Below are positions 1-11,679 of a DNA stretch of 64,000 nt, piece after piece (the first letter of the stretch is position 1; the number at the start of each line of letters is the position of its first letter). Source of the DNA: Kappaphycus alvarezii (taxonomy: Eukaryota > Rhodophyta > Florideophyceae > Gigartinales > Solieriaceae); the NCBI GenBank assembly GCA_002205965.3, contig NADL03000007.1, forward strand, positions 124,001-188,000. The letters run 5' to 3'. The position numbers and the translations under genes were made by a program. The notes beneath the pieces were generated by a model. It did no database searches, had not been told where the DNA came from, and saw only the letters and a list, made by a program, of their open reading frames with translations.

Positions 1-616
1 CTGCAGCTTGTCGGGGGTACGTTTCGGGTTTTTTGATGTGACGTAGTAAAATCCGCTGCCGGCTCGGACATGAGACGGATTAGGATTCGCTTCCTTTGGC
101 CATGTCGGGCAATGTGTGGTTTTCTGAGAGGCTTTGCGAAGGCAAGAGATGTTTGGCTGGTTTGGATTCTTCCTGCGTCCCTTGCAAAAGTTGAAACTTA
201 TCCAGTGGGCTGTCTCGTAGTGTGATGATTTGCAAGTTTCCGTCGCAACTGCGTTGTTTGATTCCTTTTTTGATCTTTGGGACCAACGGAATGGCGGGTG
301 GCGTCTCTCTGCCAAAACCCGGCGTTGAAGAGGATGGTCGCTTGTCTGCGCACCATAGGGGAATGATCCTTTCGTGTAAGAGCTGTGATCCGAAATGCGT
401 AATCTAAATCGAACCACTTGAGATCCATTCGAGGAGCGAGGTCTAAGCCAGCATTACTAAACGTAGATTGTAATTAAGCACCAAGTTGAAAAGTTGGATT
501 TATTGCTGGCTTTCACTGTAAGACAACTTTGTACAGTATAGGGCAGTAGTTTTCTCTTTGATGTAATAGCCGTCAACATGCTTAGACGCCGCTAATACTG
601 TTCAATACAGCGATTA
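1..616. other. left edge, no gene identified
   Basis: No recognisable protein. A minus-strand ATG at 71-69 opens a frame that runs off the left end (MSEPAADFTTSHQKTRNVPP...), so a gene could begin here and continue outside the window, but it resembles nothing I know. A single GTACAGTATA element lies near 531-540. The remaining short frames look like chance. Confidence 0.3.
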
Positions 617-666
617 TTGCATAGCAAAATAATTAAGAGTAGTACAGTAAAACGATTTGTACATAT

Positions 667-719
667 TGTACTATGCTGTACAGTACTGTACAGCGCAGTG
701 CAGTACAGTACAGTGCTGT
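667..719. promoter_or_regulatory. TACAG/CTGTA repeat upstream of AP-3 delta
   Basis: The stretch is built from overlapping TACAG and CTGTA pentamers, including the palindrome CTGTACAGTACTGTACAG. It ends about 260 bp before the AP-3 delta start codon. Similar clusters precede several other genes in the window, so I read it as a candidate promoter element. That role is inferred from position only. Confidence 0.5.
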
Positions 720-981
720 TTCAAGAGAATTGCAGCAAAGAACTCCTCTTCCACTCTGTTACTCCGCATGCATCTCCATGGGTCTTCGCCGCACGTGCTT
801 CCCTTGATCCGCTTCGCCGCTTCCTCCAGCCCAACATCTTTACATCTCTCTATCTTTGCCATCCATCTCCCCTTCTCCCCTATAAAATCCTCAGAAGCCA
901 CCTCCTACCATTCACGGCGTCAGCCCGTGCTCCGTCCCTTCGATTTTCCATTCTCTTCCGTTATTCACCCACCCCTCAACC

Positions 982-3773
982 ATGTTCAACGGTATTCTCT
1001 TTCAACAATCACTGCAGGACCTTGTCAAAGGGATCCGCGCGCATCGCCGCGATGAGGATGATTACGTCCGATCCAAAATCGCAGAAATAGCCGACGAATG
1101 TCGCAGTGCAGACATGAACAAGAAAACTACCGCCGTCCTCAAGCTCACACATTTGCAAATGATGGGTTACAGTATGTCATTTGCCTCCTTCCATGTCGTT
1201 GAGGTCATGAGCTCCCCAGTCTTTGCTTCAAAACGTATCGGCTATCTTGCCGCAGCCCAATCTTTTTCACCTACCACCGATGTTCTGCTTCTTACCACCA
1301 ACCAGTTTAAGAAGGACCTCACAAACGGCAAAATCCAGGACTGTTCCCAGGCACTCACCTGTCTCGCAAAGTTGGTCACCGAGGAGCTCGGCACAGATCT
1401 CGAGAAGGATGTCTCTCTTTTGCTCAACAGTCCACGTCCTTATATCCGGAAAAAGGCACTCCTCGTCTTGTACCGCTTCATTATGGTTCACCCTGATACC
1501 CTTCCTGTCGTTAGCTCCCGTTTCCGAGAACGCCTCACCGATAACGATCCAGCTGTCATTTGTGCCGCCGTCACTGTCACATGCGAGCTTGCTCGCGCCG
1601 CACCGCGAAGATTCTCTCTCTCGCTCCCATACTCTATCAGCTCCTCACCAATCGGGACAGTAATAACTGGATGTTGATCAAAATTGTCAAGCTAATGGGC
1701 GTCTTGACTCCCGGAACCTCGTCTTGGCAAGAAGCTTGTTGATCCGTTGACCACTCTCATGCGCACCACCCGTGCAAAGAGTCTACTTTATGAATGCTGC
1801 AGTTGTATCACGTCGGGACTCATGGAGCATCCCGAGGCCGTGGAGATGTGTGCCCAGAGGCTCGTTGAATTCATGGATGACAGCGACCAGAATTTGAAGT
1901 ACCTTGGACTGCTGTCTATGAAGAAGATGATCAAGGTCCATCCGCACCTTGCTGTCGAGCATAGGGACAATATTCTTGATTGCCTTGATGATGACGATCC
2001 CGGAATCCGCATGAGGCATTGGAGCTTGTATCAGAATTCGTCACGAAGAGGACATTGCGAGACATATCCCGCATCCTTTTGAAAAAGCTTCGCCGAGCCA
2101 GCGGTGAAATGTTATTTGCAGAGTCAAATACTGTTAATAACGGCATGCTTGAATCCAGTCCACATCAGCCGTCCATAACAGACCTTGAGTCTGAATATCG
2201 CCAGTCTTTAGCAAAGGAATTGCTCCGTGCTGGCATATACCGGCGGAGCAGCGATCCTACCAAGGCTGGATACGAGCTCTTGCTCACCGCGGACGATTTT
2301 GCATGGTATACGACCTCGGTCTTGGGCGGTCTGGCAGACATTCCGTTACTCTCTTCAGATATCCGCCATGAAATTGGTGATCAGCTCTTGGAGTTGACAT
2401 CCCGCGTCGAGGCTTTGCGTCCTGTTAGTGTGCAGGTGGCCCTCTCTATGCTTTCTGCACGCAGAAACGTCCCTCCTGCACAGCAGTCTACCTCGCCTGA
2501 CTTATCCTCTGAAAATCAGTTAATTCCGGATGGTGATAATGTCGCTGATGACGCTGCTCCCTCGAGTAGTAACAAGGAGATTGTAGCTGTTGACCAAAGG
2601 GTGTCTGGCGCACGGTATGGTGATGCGATTTATCTCCGCAGTTGGCTGGTAGCGCATCTTGGATACTCGGGGAGTATTGCGAGCTAATTGAGGATCATTT
2701 CCAGGCTGCCAAGGCGCTCGTGTCATTTCCGCGAAAGAGCTTAGATTCCTTCTCAACAAGTTCGATCCTCACTGCATGCATGAAAATTTACGCCTCCTCG
2801 AGGGATTCTGAGGCTGAGGCAGTTGGAAAGGTACTCAGTGCATTTGTGGACTCATTGATTGATAGCCAGTTTGCGAGGTTCAAGAACGGGCATGGTTGTT
2901 CAGGTCACTGCTGGACGACGTCAGTCATACGGATCGGCCAGACCTCGCTCAGCTTTTCGAAGGAAAGTTGATTCCTGTAGACCATCGGGCACAGCACAAG
3001 ATTTCGGTTTCGGGAGACCTTGATTTAGATCAACCGTTGCTTGACACAGGATCGGACAGCTTGTACGGCTACCTCCTAAGGACTATTGGGAACGGAGAAG
3101 ACGATGATGCTGATACCATTGAGGATAATGACAGTTTGTTCAAAGAGGCTGTTTTCGCGAGCTCAACGCTGTCCTTTTCTTCAAACCAAGTAGGTGCAGT
3201 CAGTGATCTGGGAACTAGCGCTCAAAGCCAGGGCACCTTCCTCACAGCGCTTCCGACAGCAAACAAGGCAGAAAACCCTTTTTATCTGGGCACATCCAAC
3301 ACTGCGGGATCGAGCTTGAAACACGGCTCAGAAGATCCAGGCACGGAAGATAGACTACACGGCGAAGTACAGCTACAACCCCGGCCAGCTTTCCACTGAA
3401 GCTGCCGCTGTCCTTACCGAGGAGAAACCTGCAGGTCTAGTTCTCAGTGATGATGAAAGGGAGACAAGCTTATTCCAAACCACCAAAATAGCGAGGGACT
3501 TGAAGCGGAGCTTGCGAATGCTTTTAAAAGCGCGATGCCCGCTCCCAGCAAGGATCCAGAGCAGTGGGGCAGAAGAAAAAGAAGAAAAAGAAGAAGGTCG
3601 GCAAAGATGGAAAGTCGAGAAAAGATAAAGGTATTGGACAATCAAATGCAAACGAGAAAATCATGGAGACGAGTTTAATCGATTTCGATGGGACTGCAGG
3701 AACATCTGGGGCCGTGAACAGCCCCGCGAAGGCATCGAAACCGAAACACCTCGCTGACGCTCTACTGATATAG
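982..3773 (+). CDS. AP3D1: AP-3 complex subunit delta (frameshifted in this sequence)
   Basis: Large delta-adaptin subunit of the AP-3 coat, which sorts cargo from Golgi/endosomes to the vacuole or lysosome. The N-terminus from the ATG at 982 follows the family closely: SLQDLVKGIRAHRRDE, KLTHLQMMGYSMSFASFHVV, KRIGYLAAAQSF. Later blocks also match: NNWMLIKIVKLMG, EPRLGKKLVDPLTTLMR, SDQNLKYLGLL, ELVSEFVTKRTLRDIS, SWILGEYCELIEDH and LFEGKLIPVDHRAQHKISV. The tail is lysine-rich (QKKKKKKKKVGKDGKSRKDKG), as in delta subunits, and the protein stops at 3773. At least six single-base frame changes are needed, near 1603, 1705, 2012, 2645, 2890 and between 3399 and 3560. Conserved residues meet directly across most of these points, so they are not introns. 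They are either assembly indels or real decay. It lies tail-to-tail with UBA3, 116 bp away. Confidence 0.9.
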
Positions 3774-3889
3774 TTGTTGCAGTTTCACTATGTACAGTAA
3801 GGGTTTGCTGTTGTCAACTAAATCCCGCTGATCAGCGATAGAATACGTACACCAAGTTAGGTCTAACTTTATCACAAGCTTGAATTTCT

Positions 3890-5215
3890 TCACGTCAAGT
3901 CAACGAATATGGTGCGCACGAAAGGTAGATTCTTGTCTGCAAGTGAGAGTTCCTGACCAGAGGTTATCAGCTCGGACATTTCTTTGGTTAGATTATGAGC
4001 GGTGGCTTTTCGCAATGGTTCCGGAGCCGTTGCATAGAGTGTCTTTCCTTCAACTGTTCGCAGGAATGGCTTGCGAGACTGCAAATCGGATGGCCGGCAA
4101 TCTCCTCGAGAAATTCCGCCAGAGTATGTTTTGAATTTGCTGCCATGCGCACAGACGCTGGAGCTCCACACACGGGACAATCAGGGCGCCTGGTATTCTC
4201 GTACGTAAAGGTGTACACCCCGAATTTGCCATTGTACATCATGTAGTTATTCATATTTTCTGCCATGTGGTGACGAGTTTCAGTGCCTCGTTTGCGCAGG
4301 CGGAGGCGACAATGGCGTTTGTAGAGGCGACAGCAGGAATAATGTTCTTGGCCACGCCTTGGGTCAAACGGTAGGTGACACCTTTGATGCCAAACTGGTC
4401 TGCTCGTTGCTTGGCCTGCTGGTACAACCACATTGTATGCTCAGCGTTGTCAGTATCCAACTTTGTGTTTCCAAAAGGCTTAAGCTTTTCCCATAATATG
4501 ATATTTGCATACTCGATACAATGCTCGGGCAATCGCGGAGTGTTTGCAATTGTGCAAAGGGGAAAGTTTCTGGCCGGCGGAAAGAGTGACAGAGTGCACT
4601 CAAAGCAAGAATTGAATCGAGGTAATATGACCCTTGCTTGACCTTGAAATCCCTCCGTGCCGCCATCAATCAACGGAATAATGGTGTCCTGCCGTGGAGT
4701 TCCATCGTCGTCGAACTCAACCAAGTCCACTAAAGTGGCGTTCAACCACCTTCTTGCTTCGATAGAATCCAATCCTGATACAACCAAATTAAACTGACGA
4801 TAAAACTCGGGTCCAAAGTCCATAATATTAGCATGATACGGAACCGTACACACACCGGGTACCCTCGCATTAACAAACCGTGCCGCGACGGTTGCCTTGG
4901 GCTTTCCGACGTCGTTGGACGGAAAAGAAATTGGCGATTGAGATTGGTGACATCAATAGTATCCAGATCAATGACATGGATGTGACGAAAGCCAGAGAGT
5001 GCAAGATCCTTAGCAACTCACAACCAAGACCTCCCGCGCCAATGACGAGAATTTTGCAACCGGTGCGGAGAAAGGCCTCGGTGGAAGCGGCGACTGAAGG
5101 GTCGACATGTTTGGAGAGAGGGCTAGAGTGCGAAGAAGGTGAGACGTGGCGCCCCAAAGGACACCGCCGGGTGCCCAACCTGGGGCATCAGCAGTGGTTC
5201 CATGACCGGACGCAT
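3890..5215 (-). CDS. UBA3: NEDD8-activating enzyme E1 catalytic subunit (frameshifted)
   Basis: Catalytic half of the NEDD8 E1 (with NAE1/AXR1), which adenylates NEDD8, forms a thioester and passes it to UBC12. The reading shows the nucleotide-binding loop KILVIGAGGLGCELL, then GFRHIHVIDLDTIDVTNLNR, IIPLIDGGTEGF, a zinc-type CxxC pair (CFECTLSLFPP and CPVCGAPASV), the active-site region CTIANTPRLPEHCIEY with its cysteine, and GVTYRLTQGVAKNIIPAVAS. The C-terminal ubiquitin-fold domain ends at 3890. Frame changes are needed near 5120, 4998, 4912, 4262 and 4100, with uninterrupted homology across them. The start is uncertain: in-frame ATGs lie at 5215, 5203 and 5189, and an acceptor-like TTTTCAG near 5305 could mark an upstream exon. 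Length fits the roughly 430-residue family. Confidence 0.94.
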
Positions 5216-5269
5216 CAGGTTGTAGTTGATGTTGCTACCGGCTGCAGTTCTGGTTTCTGAGCAGGACGT

Positions 5270-8080
5270 GGCAGCAGAAGTTGCGAGCGGAGCTATCTGG
5301 GAGTGCTGAAAATATTTTATTTTCCTAAGGAAAAGACAAACTTGTCGAATGAGGGAATTTGCGTTCAGGCCAACGTTCGGGCGCCGTGCAAGTTAGGCAA
5401 TCTAGGCAATCTGCGAAACACTGCCGTTTGCGTCGCAAGTCGACTGATTACCGCACATGTCTGTACCAAGAAAGCATCTTTTGGTACTTCTCAAGCATTC
5501 CAGATGATATTTGTTGTTCATTGTCTTCAAACAATAAAGCGTCATTCTTCTTCTTCTTCTTCTTCTTAATTCAGAGGGTTTTTTTGTGCTTTCAAGGACT
5601 AACTTTGCATTCCTAAACTATCCGGGCATTCCATGTCAGCAGAGCACGGGTGAGACCGGGACAAGGCGAAGATCGCTATGAACGCCCAGATGATGGGGCT
5701 GAGGCGATGATAGATCTGCAGCGGACCGTACCGGAACCTGTACAAAAGCGGCAGGCAATGGCCGGGAAAAAGTCATCAGCTACGCGAGTCGTGGCATTGG
5801 ATAGAGCGCTTAGAAAGTCGAAGGCGATGGGCCGAAAGGTAAAGTTAGGGGATTAGTGGGCCGGTTGTGAGATTGAGGGGTCGTCGGGCAATTCGTGCTC
5901 GGATCGCAGACCTTATCGCGGTGGAATTTGAATGGAGAGACGACAGTGATATCACACGCAAGGGGCGAGGGTGTGTGGCAAAGGACGTGACCTGGGTCCG
6001 AGGAGGATGTCAGCTGGCCGGAACTCGGTATCGGGGATGAGCAGGGGGCGTCGAAATGTCATTAAAGTGTAGCAGTGCGGAAAACGTGAAAACCAAATCG
6101 CGTGACGGAAGAAGTTGCCGCGGTGGAGTGTGCCGAAACCCGACGGCCGGAGATCGGCGGCGGGGTCTCGGAACCCTTTCATCCGTCAGGGTCACTGGTA
6201 TGAGGAAGCGATTTGCCCTCAGAGAGGCTAGGAGGCCAAGGTGCTACTGCAGCATGACGGTCCAGAGGGTGGGAACGGTGGTAGGATGGGGAGCTAAGGA
6301 AGGCTGCGGCAAGACTACAAGGGAATGTAAATGCAGCGTCACTGTGCCGTAGCGGATTGGGGTGGAGCGGCCGTCCAGTCGCCATGCTTCCAATGGGCTC
6401 CGTCCGTTCCGTCCTGCGTTACCCTGTTTAGAGTTGAAAAGGTGCTATTAGGCGAGGCAGCGAGAATACTGGGGCGTAGAGGCCAACGTTGGGAGGACGA
6501 TGTGCGGCCGGGGAAGATGTCCAGGAAAGCGCAATTGAGTGGTTTGGCTTGAGGCTAAGACGGAACCGTTGCCTCATTACATGCATGTCCGAGCAGGTGG
6601 GAGGAGCGTGGCAATAAGAGTGATCTCGCCGCCGTTTACAACAGCAGAGCCGAATGGCTCTTGATACACTGTTTTCTAGCCCCTCCTGATGAAGTACAAG
6701 CCAAGCGCCCGCGCCGCGCCGAAGCACGTTGTGGTGAAGGCCGCTACGGCAAGGTCGTGCAGTCTCTGTACAAGACCCCTCTTGTTGACGTCAGCAGCAG
6801 AGGAAGAAGTTTAATGCATTCAGTACCTACTGGGGACTGCGCACGTCCTACCTTTACCGCTGAGATCTAACCGGATATACTTCTTTGTCCACAGCGCATG
6901 ACGCAGCGAACCCGTTCGCTTCAAGAGACGAAAAAATGCCGTCAAAATTTCGAAATCGACTTGTTCACATCAGAGGAACCGTTCTTGAACATCAGTTGAC
7001 GCGTCCCATTTGACTGAAACAAAATGGACGGAAAAGAACCCTAAAACAAAAATTTCGGAGCGGAGAGCCTTCTTGGAAGGCTGATATCATACCATTTGAC
7101 CACAGGCGCCTGAGTACGCCCGCCGGGATGTTCGCTTGAGCTGTGGCCCAGGATCGAACCCGAAACTTCAGCTTGCTGCTGCTGGTGACCCCGCTCTGGC
7201 CTGAAGTGCGGTGACAAAGTATTTAAATGAAAACAAAACAGTGATCTAAAGTTTGATCCATTCACGTTGATCTAAAGTTTTTGATTCATTCCTGCGGACA
7301 TCATGCGGATTGAAATACAGTACAAGGGGGAAAATTTGGGTGGCTTTTCGGGCGAAGTATTCAGTTTCCCCTTACCTGCGACGCACTCAAAAAAGGCCAT
7401 GACCAAGGATTTCTTTACTTGCGTACCTGTATAAAGATCAATAGCAATTAATTAGAGTCCTAATTGCTCGACCCTTACCAGGACTGTAACGCTAATCAAA
7501 ACTGTCGTCAATACCATTTGGGTAGCGAGGTAATTGCAATTTTCTAAATTCACGCTAGCCCATGCCTCAAAAGAAGTCATTCAGCGCGGCGCCTTACTAG
7601 ACATGTAGCATGAAAACGCTTTTTATGAGACAGTCTTAGGAACGTCTAACGGTGGTATCAGAACATAATGTACCTCGCCACATCATTTTCTCTTAATTAT
7701 GTTTCACATCACCAGTTTGATTCACGGCGTTGTTATCGTCCTGTTAAAATTTCTCTATTAGGCTATAATGGGAGCTATGGGACAACGATTCAAAAATAAA
7801 AAAAATATATATATTATGGACAAAAGGGTTTGCAGCAAGTTGAGCAAAACGATGGGCCTTTCTCAAAAAACAATGATTGGAAGGTGAAAGAAAACGATGT
7901 CTTCCTTGGATGTACTTGAGCTCTCTCTGACTCTAGAAAATATTTGAAAAAGGTGTCGCACATTGCTCGTATCGCCATGGGTTCCTCAATCGTTACCGCG
8001 TAGCACAGGAGGTCACATCATTCTTCAATGAAATGCCCTAGGTTTTATTTGCAAGAACTTGGCAGTTTGAGGATGCAAGA
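5270..8080. other. 2.8-kb gap with no identified gene
   Basis: Between the divergent UBA3 and CYP38 genes. The left half (5,600-6,850) is G+C-rich with many overlapping short frames. One minus-strand frame near 5,640-5,770 reads RFRYGPLQIYHRLSPIIWAF..., which has a membrane-segment look, but I cannot assign it. The right half (6,900-8,080) is A+T-rich and shows nothing coding. A sequence near 7,150 (GGATCGAACCC) resembles a tRNA T-loop on the minus strand but has no cloverleaf around it. Confidence 0.4.
5545..5567 (+). repeat. (TTC)n microsatellite
   Basis: Uninterrupted TTC trinucleotide run of nearly eight units in the region upstream of UBA3. Confidence 0.9.
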
Positions 8081-8090
8081 TGTACTGTAC
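8081..8090. promoter_or_regulatory. single TGTACTGTAC element upstream of CYP38-like gene
   Basis: One minimal copy of the CTGTA/TACAG element, about 300 bp before the start codon. Weak on its own; listed because clusters of the same pentamer precede other genes here. Confidence 0.25.
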
Positions 8091-8391
8091 CTCTTACACG
8101 CAACATTAAAAGTTGCGTTTCTGGTTGCCAATAACGAGGGCAAGCCGGGTCGATTTAAGGCAGGCATATTTCTTAAAAAAAATTAACGCACCTCGACCTA
8201 CGAAAATGAAACGATCATAATTGAAATCTGGGATGCAGAACCACGACCATGTCAAGAGCTCAACTTTGCCAAGCCCCGCGAGCCGGCAACACAACATCGG
8301 TGTCGCCATCTCGCACACCTTCCAGCTCGCTTGCCGTCTGCAATCGTCTCTGATTCAAATTGCATGCTTCCAACTCTCAATAGCCACCAAC

Positions 8392-10013
8392 ATGCCCCCA
8401 CAAATGCTCGCCTTATCTCTGTGTTTCAATCCAACTCCGCTACCACTCAAACGACCGCGCACATCCCCCAGGATCCCACCCATTGCCCCGAGATGCTCAC
8501 TCGCTTCAAATTCTCTCACAGCGTCTGCTGCCTTATCCATGCTCCTCCTTTCCTCTCCTGTCTGCGCGAAAACAGTCCTATCCACCAACACAATTCTTCG
8601 CCGATACGTCGCCACTGACTCTGCCGCTATTTTACGCTATGCGTTGCCCCTTCCTTCCGAGCGTCTTCCAGGGGCTCCACAGCCGCCTATTCGAAGGGCA
8701 CAGGAGTTATTGGAACGACTCGGAGTAGATATTCGCGCGAGAGCGCCGCGGGCCTGATTGGAGGAGGAAGGACCTGGCCAAATTGAACGCCTTATTGTTG
8801 AATGAGAGGTTAGATGTCTTGCTGGATGTCCCGGCAAGAAAGAGAGGGGAGGCTGCGGAGTTAATGTCACTGTTGGAGCGAAAGGTGGCAGAAATACAGG
8901 AGGAATTGGGTGCAAATGTTGGAGGACAGGAGCAGGAATATTTCCTCCCCAGTTGGTTGCGGTGGGTGATGCTCTCCAGCAAGTCATGGAGAGAAGGAAT
9001 AGCATGTCGAGAAGGACAAATTTCGATGGTACGTCTCTACGCTTTACGCCTAGGCCTGCTTTCTTGATCAATACAGTTGAGAGGGTGCGGAAGAGTGGCT
9101 GACCTTGCAGATGACTCTCTTTTTTGTCTTGTGGCGAGTTTTCTAGGTGTCCTGGTAGAATCACTGCGTCAAGAGGCTCTGAAATGTATAGGGAGCATTG
9201 AGCAACTAGCTGTTGACGGTCTCGGATTACCGTACCGCATTCCAAGAAGATACAACGCGTACGTGTCTCGATTCAATACCTTGGTAATTCCATCAACCTC
9301 GTAGCATCTGTGATTCTAACGGCTCCCCTTTTGTTTGACTGCGGTGTCACTGGTTTTTGTAGGCTTCCACGTCTTGTCGGGCGTGCCACAGTTCAGATTG
9401 AACTCCTTAAAGGTGGTGACAAAGCATGGACGGACTCAGATTTCAAACCGCTTGGGAAGCAAGTCCGGCTCACTGCCATACTGGATGGATATTCTGCTCC
9501 ATTGACAACTGGCAATTTTGTGATCTTGTACATCGTGGGTATTACAATAACACACCGGTGCTAGCATCTCAGAAAGGATTCTTCGCGCAATTGGGGAACG
9601 CCAGGATGATAACATGGAGGGGTTTCGGGACCCGAAAACAGGAATCCGGAGGCAAATACCGATGGAGATACTTGTGGATGGGGACCCGGCTCCAAGTTAT
9701 GGCGGTACTTTGGATGAACTCGGAGTGGGGGACTTGCAGCCTGCTTGCCGATAACTGCTTATGGAGCGTGGCCATGGTACACAGCGTAGAAGACGCGAAT
9801 GACGCGTCAACGCAATTCTATGTTTTCCTTCTGGACCCTACTTCGTACCAAGCACGGTCCTTTGGTGGGACTGTTTTGACTGGCAGCATCTCTACGTTTG
9901 GGTATGTAGCGGAGGGTAAGGAATTCCTCCCGCAGCTAGAGGCCGGGGACAAAGTGAGCGCGATAAAGGTTATCGCCGGGGAGGAGAACTTTAGGGAAAG
10001 CGGAGATATTTGA
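8392..10013 (+). CDS. CYP38: thylakoid-lumen cyclophilin, CYP38/TLP40 type (frameshifted, two introns)
   Basis: Multidomain lumenal cyclophilin needed for photosystem II assembly in plants. From the ATG at 8392 the first 65 or so residues are Ser/Pro/Arg-rich and end in a hydrophobic stretch with an AxA-like cut (AALSMLLLSSPVCA), fitting a transit peptide plus lumen signal with no ER signal in front. Family blocks follow: AILRYALPLPSE near the start of the mature part (CYP38 has ALLRYALP), LRQEALKCIGSIEQLAVDG, LPYRIPRRYNALPRLVGRA, LTAILDGYSAPLTTGNF, PMEILVDGDPAPSYGGTLDE, then STQFYVFLLDP and FGYVAEGKEFLPQLEAGDKV. Introns at 9029-9146 and 9259-9362 restore the frame exactly. Frame changes near 8750, 8960, 9522, 9602 and 9750-9780 remain. 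Plant CYP38 lacks a working isomerase site; I cannot judge activity here. Confidence 0.88.
9029..9146 (+). other. spliceosomal intron 1 of CYP38-like gene
   Basis: Donor G|GTACGT and acceptor TTTTCTAG after a T-rich tract. Removal joins ...RTNFD-G-VLVESLRQEALKC in frame; the unspliced sequence has stops in this frame. Length 118 nt. Confidence 0.7.
9259..9362 (+). other. spliceosomal intron 2 of CYP38-like gene
   Basis: Donor GTACGTGTCT and acceptor TTTTTGTAG. Removal joins ...PRRYN-A-LPRLVGRATVQ, matching the CYP38 family at this point. Length 104 nt. Confidence 0.85.
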
Positions 10014-10603
10014 TGACACAATATGCAAGTAGAAACTACCATGGCGGGTGAGAACTGCAGATATTTAATCACATCACTGAACCTGAGAGCGTTCAATAGT
10101 AACTCAGCGCAACTAAAGGAAAGTCGATGTACGGAAACAAACCTTAACCAGTCAGGCTGGCGTTTGCCTCTAGAAAAGTGATGAGCAAAAGGCGGCCAAT
10201 GTAGAGTGCCGTCCAACAAACGCACCTTGACTTGAGAATGAGGGCAGGTATACTGCGCCCCAAACGCTGACGCAAAACACCGCAATATAGGGCGTTCTCC
10301 CGCCTTCGCGTATGGGACAAAAACCAGTTGACATAAAGCTAGATATAGGGACAGCAAGATGGCCACTTGACGAGAACGGTTCACCGGCGTTGAATAGCAC
10401 AAGATCACGACAAACATGTGAGCGAACGTGCGAGTGTCAAGTATTTAGTTCGGCATGTTGTCGTACAACTGAGCAATAGCAGCACGGCGGGAAAGACATT
10501 ACAGGAAAAAGACGCTGGCAGTCCAAGTCGGGAGACGGTAAAAGTAGGTTCAATGCGGATAGCGACTTGGCATGCTACTAGGGGTTAACGGAATGGTGGG
10601 CAC
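10014..10603. other. shared 3' gap between CYP38-like gene and UBC13
   Basis: A 590-bp tail-to-tail gap. I see no gene, repeat or RNA in it. Confidence 0.6.
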
Positions 10604-11329
10604 TTATTGTTGGGCGTATTTCTTTGTCCAGTCCCTTGCAGTCTGCATGGCCACCACCTCCTGGTTTTTCCACAGCTCAGCAGCCTCATTGTTTAGAGGG
10701 TCATCAGGGTTGGGAGCGGAGAGAAGAGCCTGAATAGAGAGCAGGACGGTGCGAATCTGAAGGGCGGGACTCCACTTGTCTTTGAGAATGTCAAGGCAGA
10801 TACGACCGAGACGATCAATGTTGGGATGATAGATGCGAGTGAGAAAGCGAACCTTGGGTGGAGCCATGGGATAGTCCTCCGGAAGGAAGAGCTCGAGCTT
10901 AAAATTTCCTGAAGAATACGGTGATTCTTCGGGGCCGACGATTACAACCGAAAAAAGACGGGCATTCGAGTCACTGGGGACAGCAGAAATTCCCGGCACA
11001 GGTTCACTTTGAAGACGTTCAGTTTCCTTGATGAAAAGATTCGCAAGACATGCACAACAGCAGAGACCAGATGGACGTGGATGTTAGATGTTGCCGACAA
11101 ATAATAACTTTATGGCATTAGCATGAGGGTGTCCGCTGCATTATCCGACCATACTAGCTAAGCTGAACGGGTGGTCCACGTCGGCCAAAAGGGCTCGGTG
11201 GAGGGGATGAATCAGGACAGGGAGGACCATACGGAGGAGGTTTCGAAGTTGTGGATAGGATGGACGATGATGGCGGCTTGGAACTTATGGAGAACTTACC
11301 TTTAGGATACGTTTCGGGAGAGAGGCCAT
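10604..11329 (-). CDS. UBC13: ubiquitin-conjugating enzyme E2 N / UBC13, two exons
   Basis: E2 that pairs with a UEV/MMS2 protein to build Lys63-linked ubiquitin chains in DNA damage tolerance and signalling. Exon 1 (11329-11300) encodes only [10 protein letters not shown]; exon 2 (11026-10604) continues [19 protein letters not shown]. Nearly invariant UBC13 blocks follow: [20 protein letters not shown], the HPN motif ([20 protein letters not shown]) with the catalytic Cys in RICLD, and the family-specific [17 protein letters not shown] and SAPNPDDPL. It ends TKKYAQQ. The total of about 150 residues equals the family length, and both exons are open with no frameshift. The UBC13-typical Met of human RFMTKIYHPN is Leu here ([10 protein letters not shown]), a mild change in a surface used for E3 binding. 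It runs tail-to-tail with the CYP38-like gene. Confidence 0.96.
11027..11299 (-). other. spliceosomal intron of UBC13
   Basis: Minus-strand donor AAG|GTAAGT directly after codon 10, and acceptor CATCAAG|GAAACT. Splicing in phase 0 gives RILK-ETERL, the exact family junction. Length 273 nt. Confidence 0.85.
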
Positions 11330-11662
11330 GGTTAACTAGTACAGTTGCAGGGTAAGCGATTGCTCAAGGGAGAGTCGCCCTGTGGAATGGCTCGGCGGAG
11401 AAGAGTGGGGAAAGTGGGTGCAACAACTGGGACGGAGGCGGCTGACGAATCTGGAAGTCGAGGGCCAGATGGGGGATCGTATCACGGGAACTAGGATTTC
11501 GTGCTTTTGGGCTTAAGTCTGCAAACCGCGGTTTTTGGAAACTATCACGCCAGTGCGACATCAGAATCCAGGGGTATGAGTATTTCTGCCGGTATGAACC
11601 TTTTGCTGTTAAGTGGAATGTAGCCGCTAATTTTTCAAAACCGCAAACGATCGCAATTTTGC

Positions 11663-11675
11663 TTACAGTACAGGT
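11663..11675. promoter_or_regulatory. TACAG element upstream of UBC13
   Basis: TTACAGTACAGGT lies about 335 bp upstream of the UBC13 start on the minus strand; a further GTACAG sits at about 11,340. Same pentamer as the larger promoter clusters. Confidence 0.3.
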
Positions 11676-11679
11676 ATCG

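Noticed and set aside
1590-1760. Tiny introns as the cause of frame changes in AP-3 delta
   Set aside because: Conserved residues abut across both breaks with only one base gained or lost, leaving no room for an intron.
7140-7220. tRNA-like T-loop on the minus strand (GGTTCGATCC)
   Set aside because: The neighbouring bases do not form a five-pair T stem, and no acceptor, D or anticodon arms can be drawn around it.
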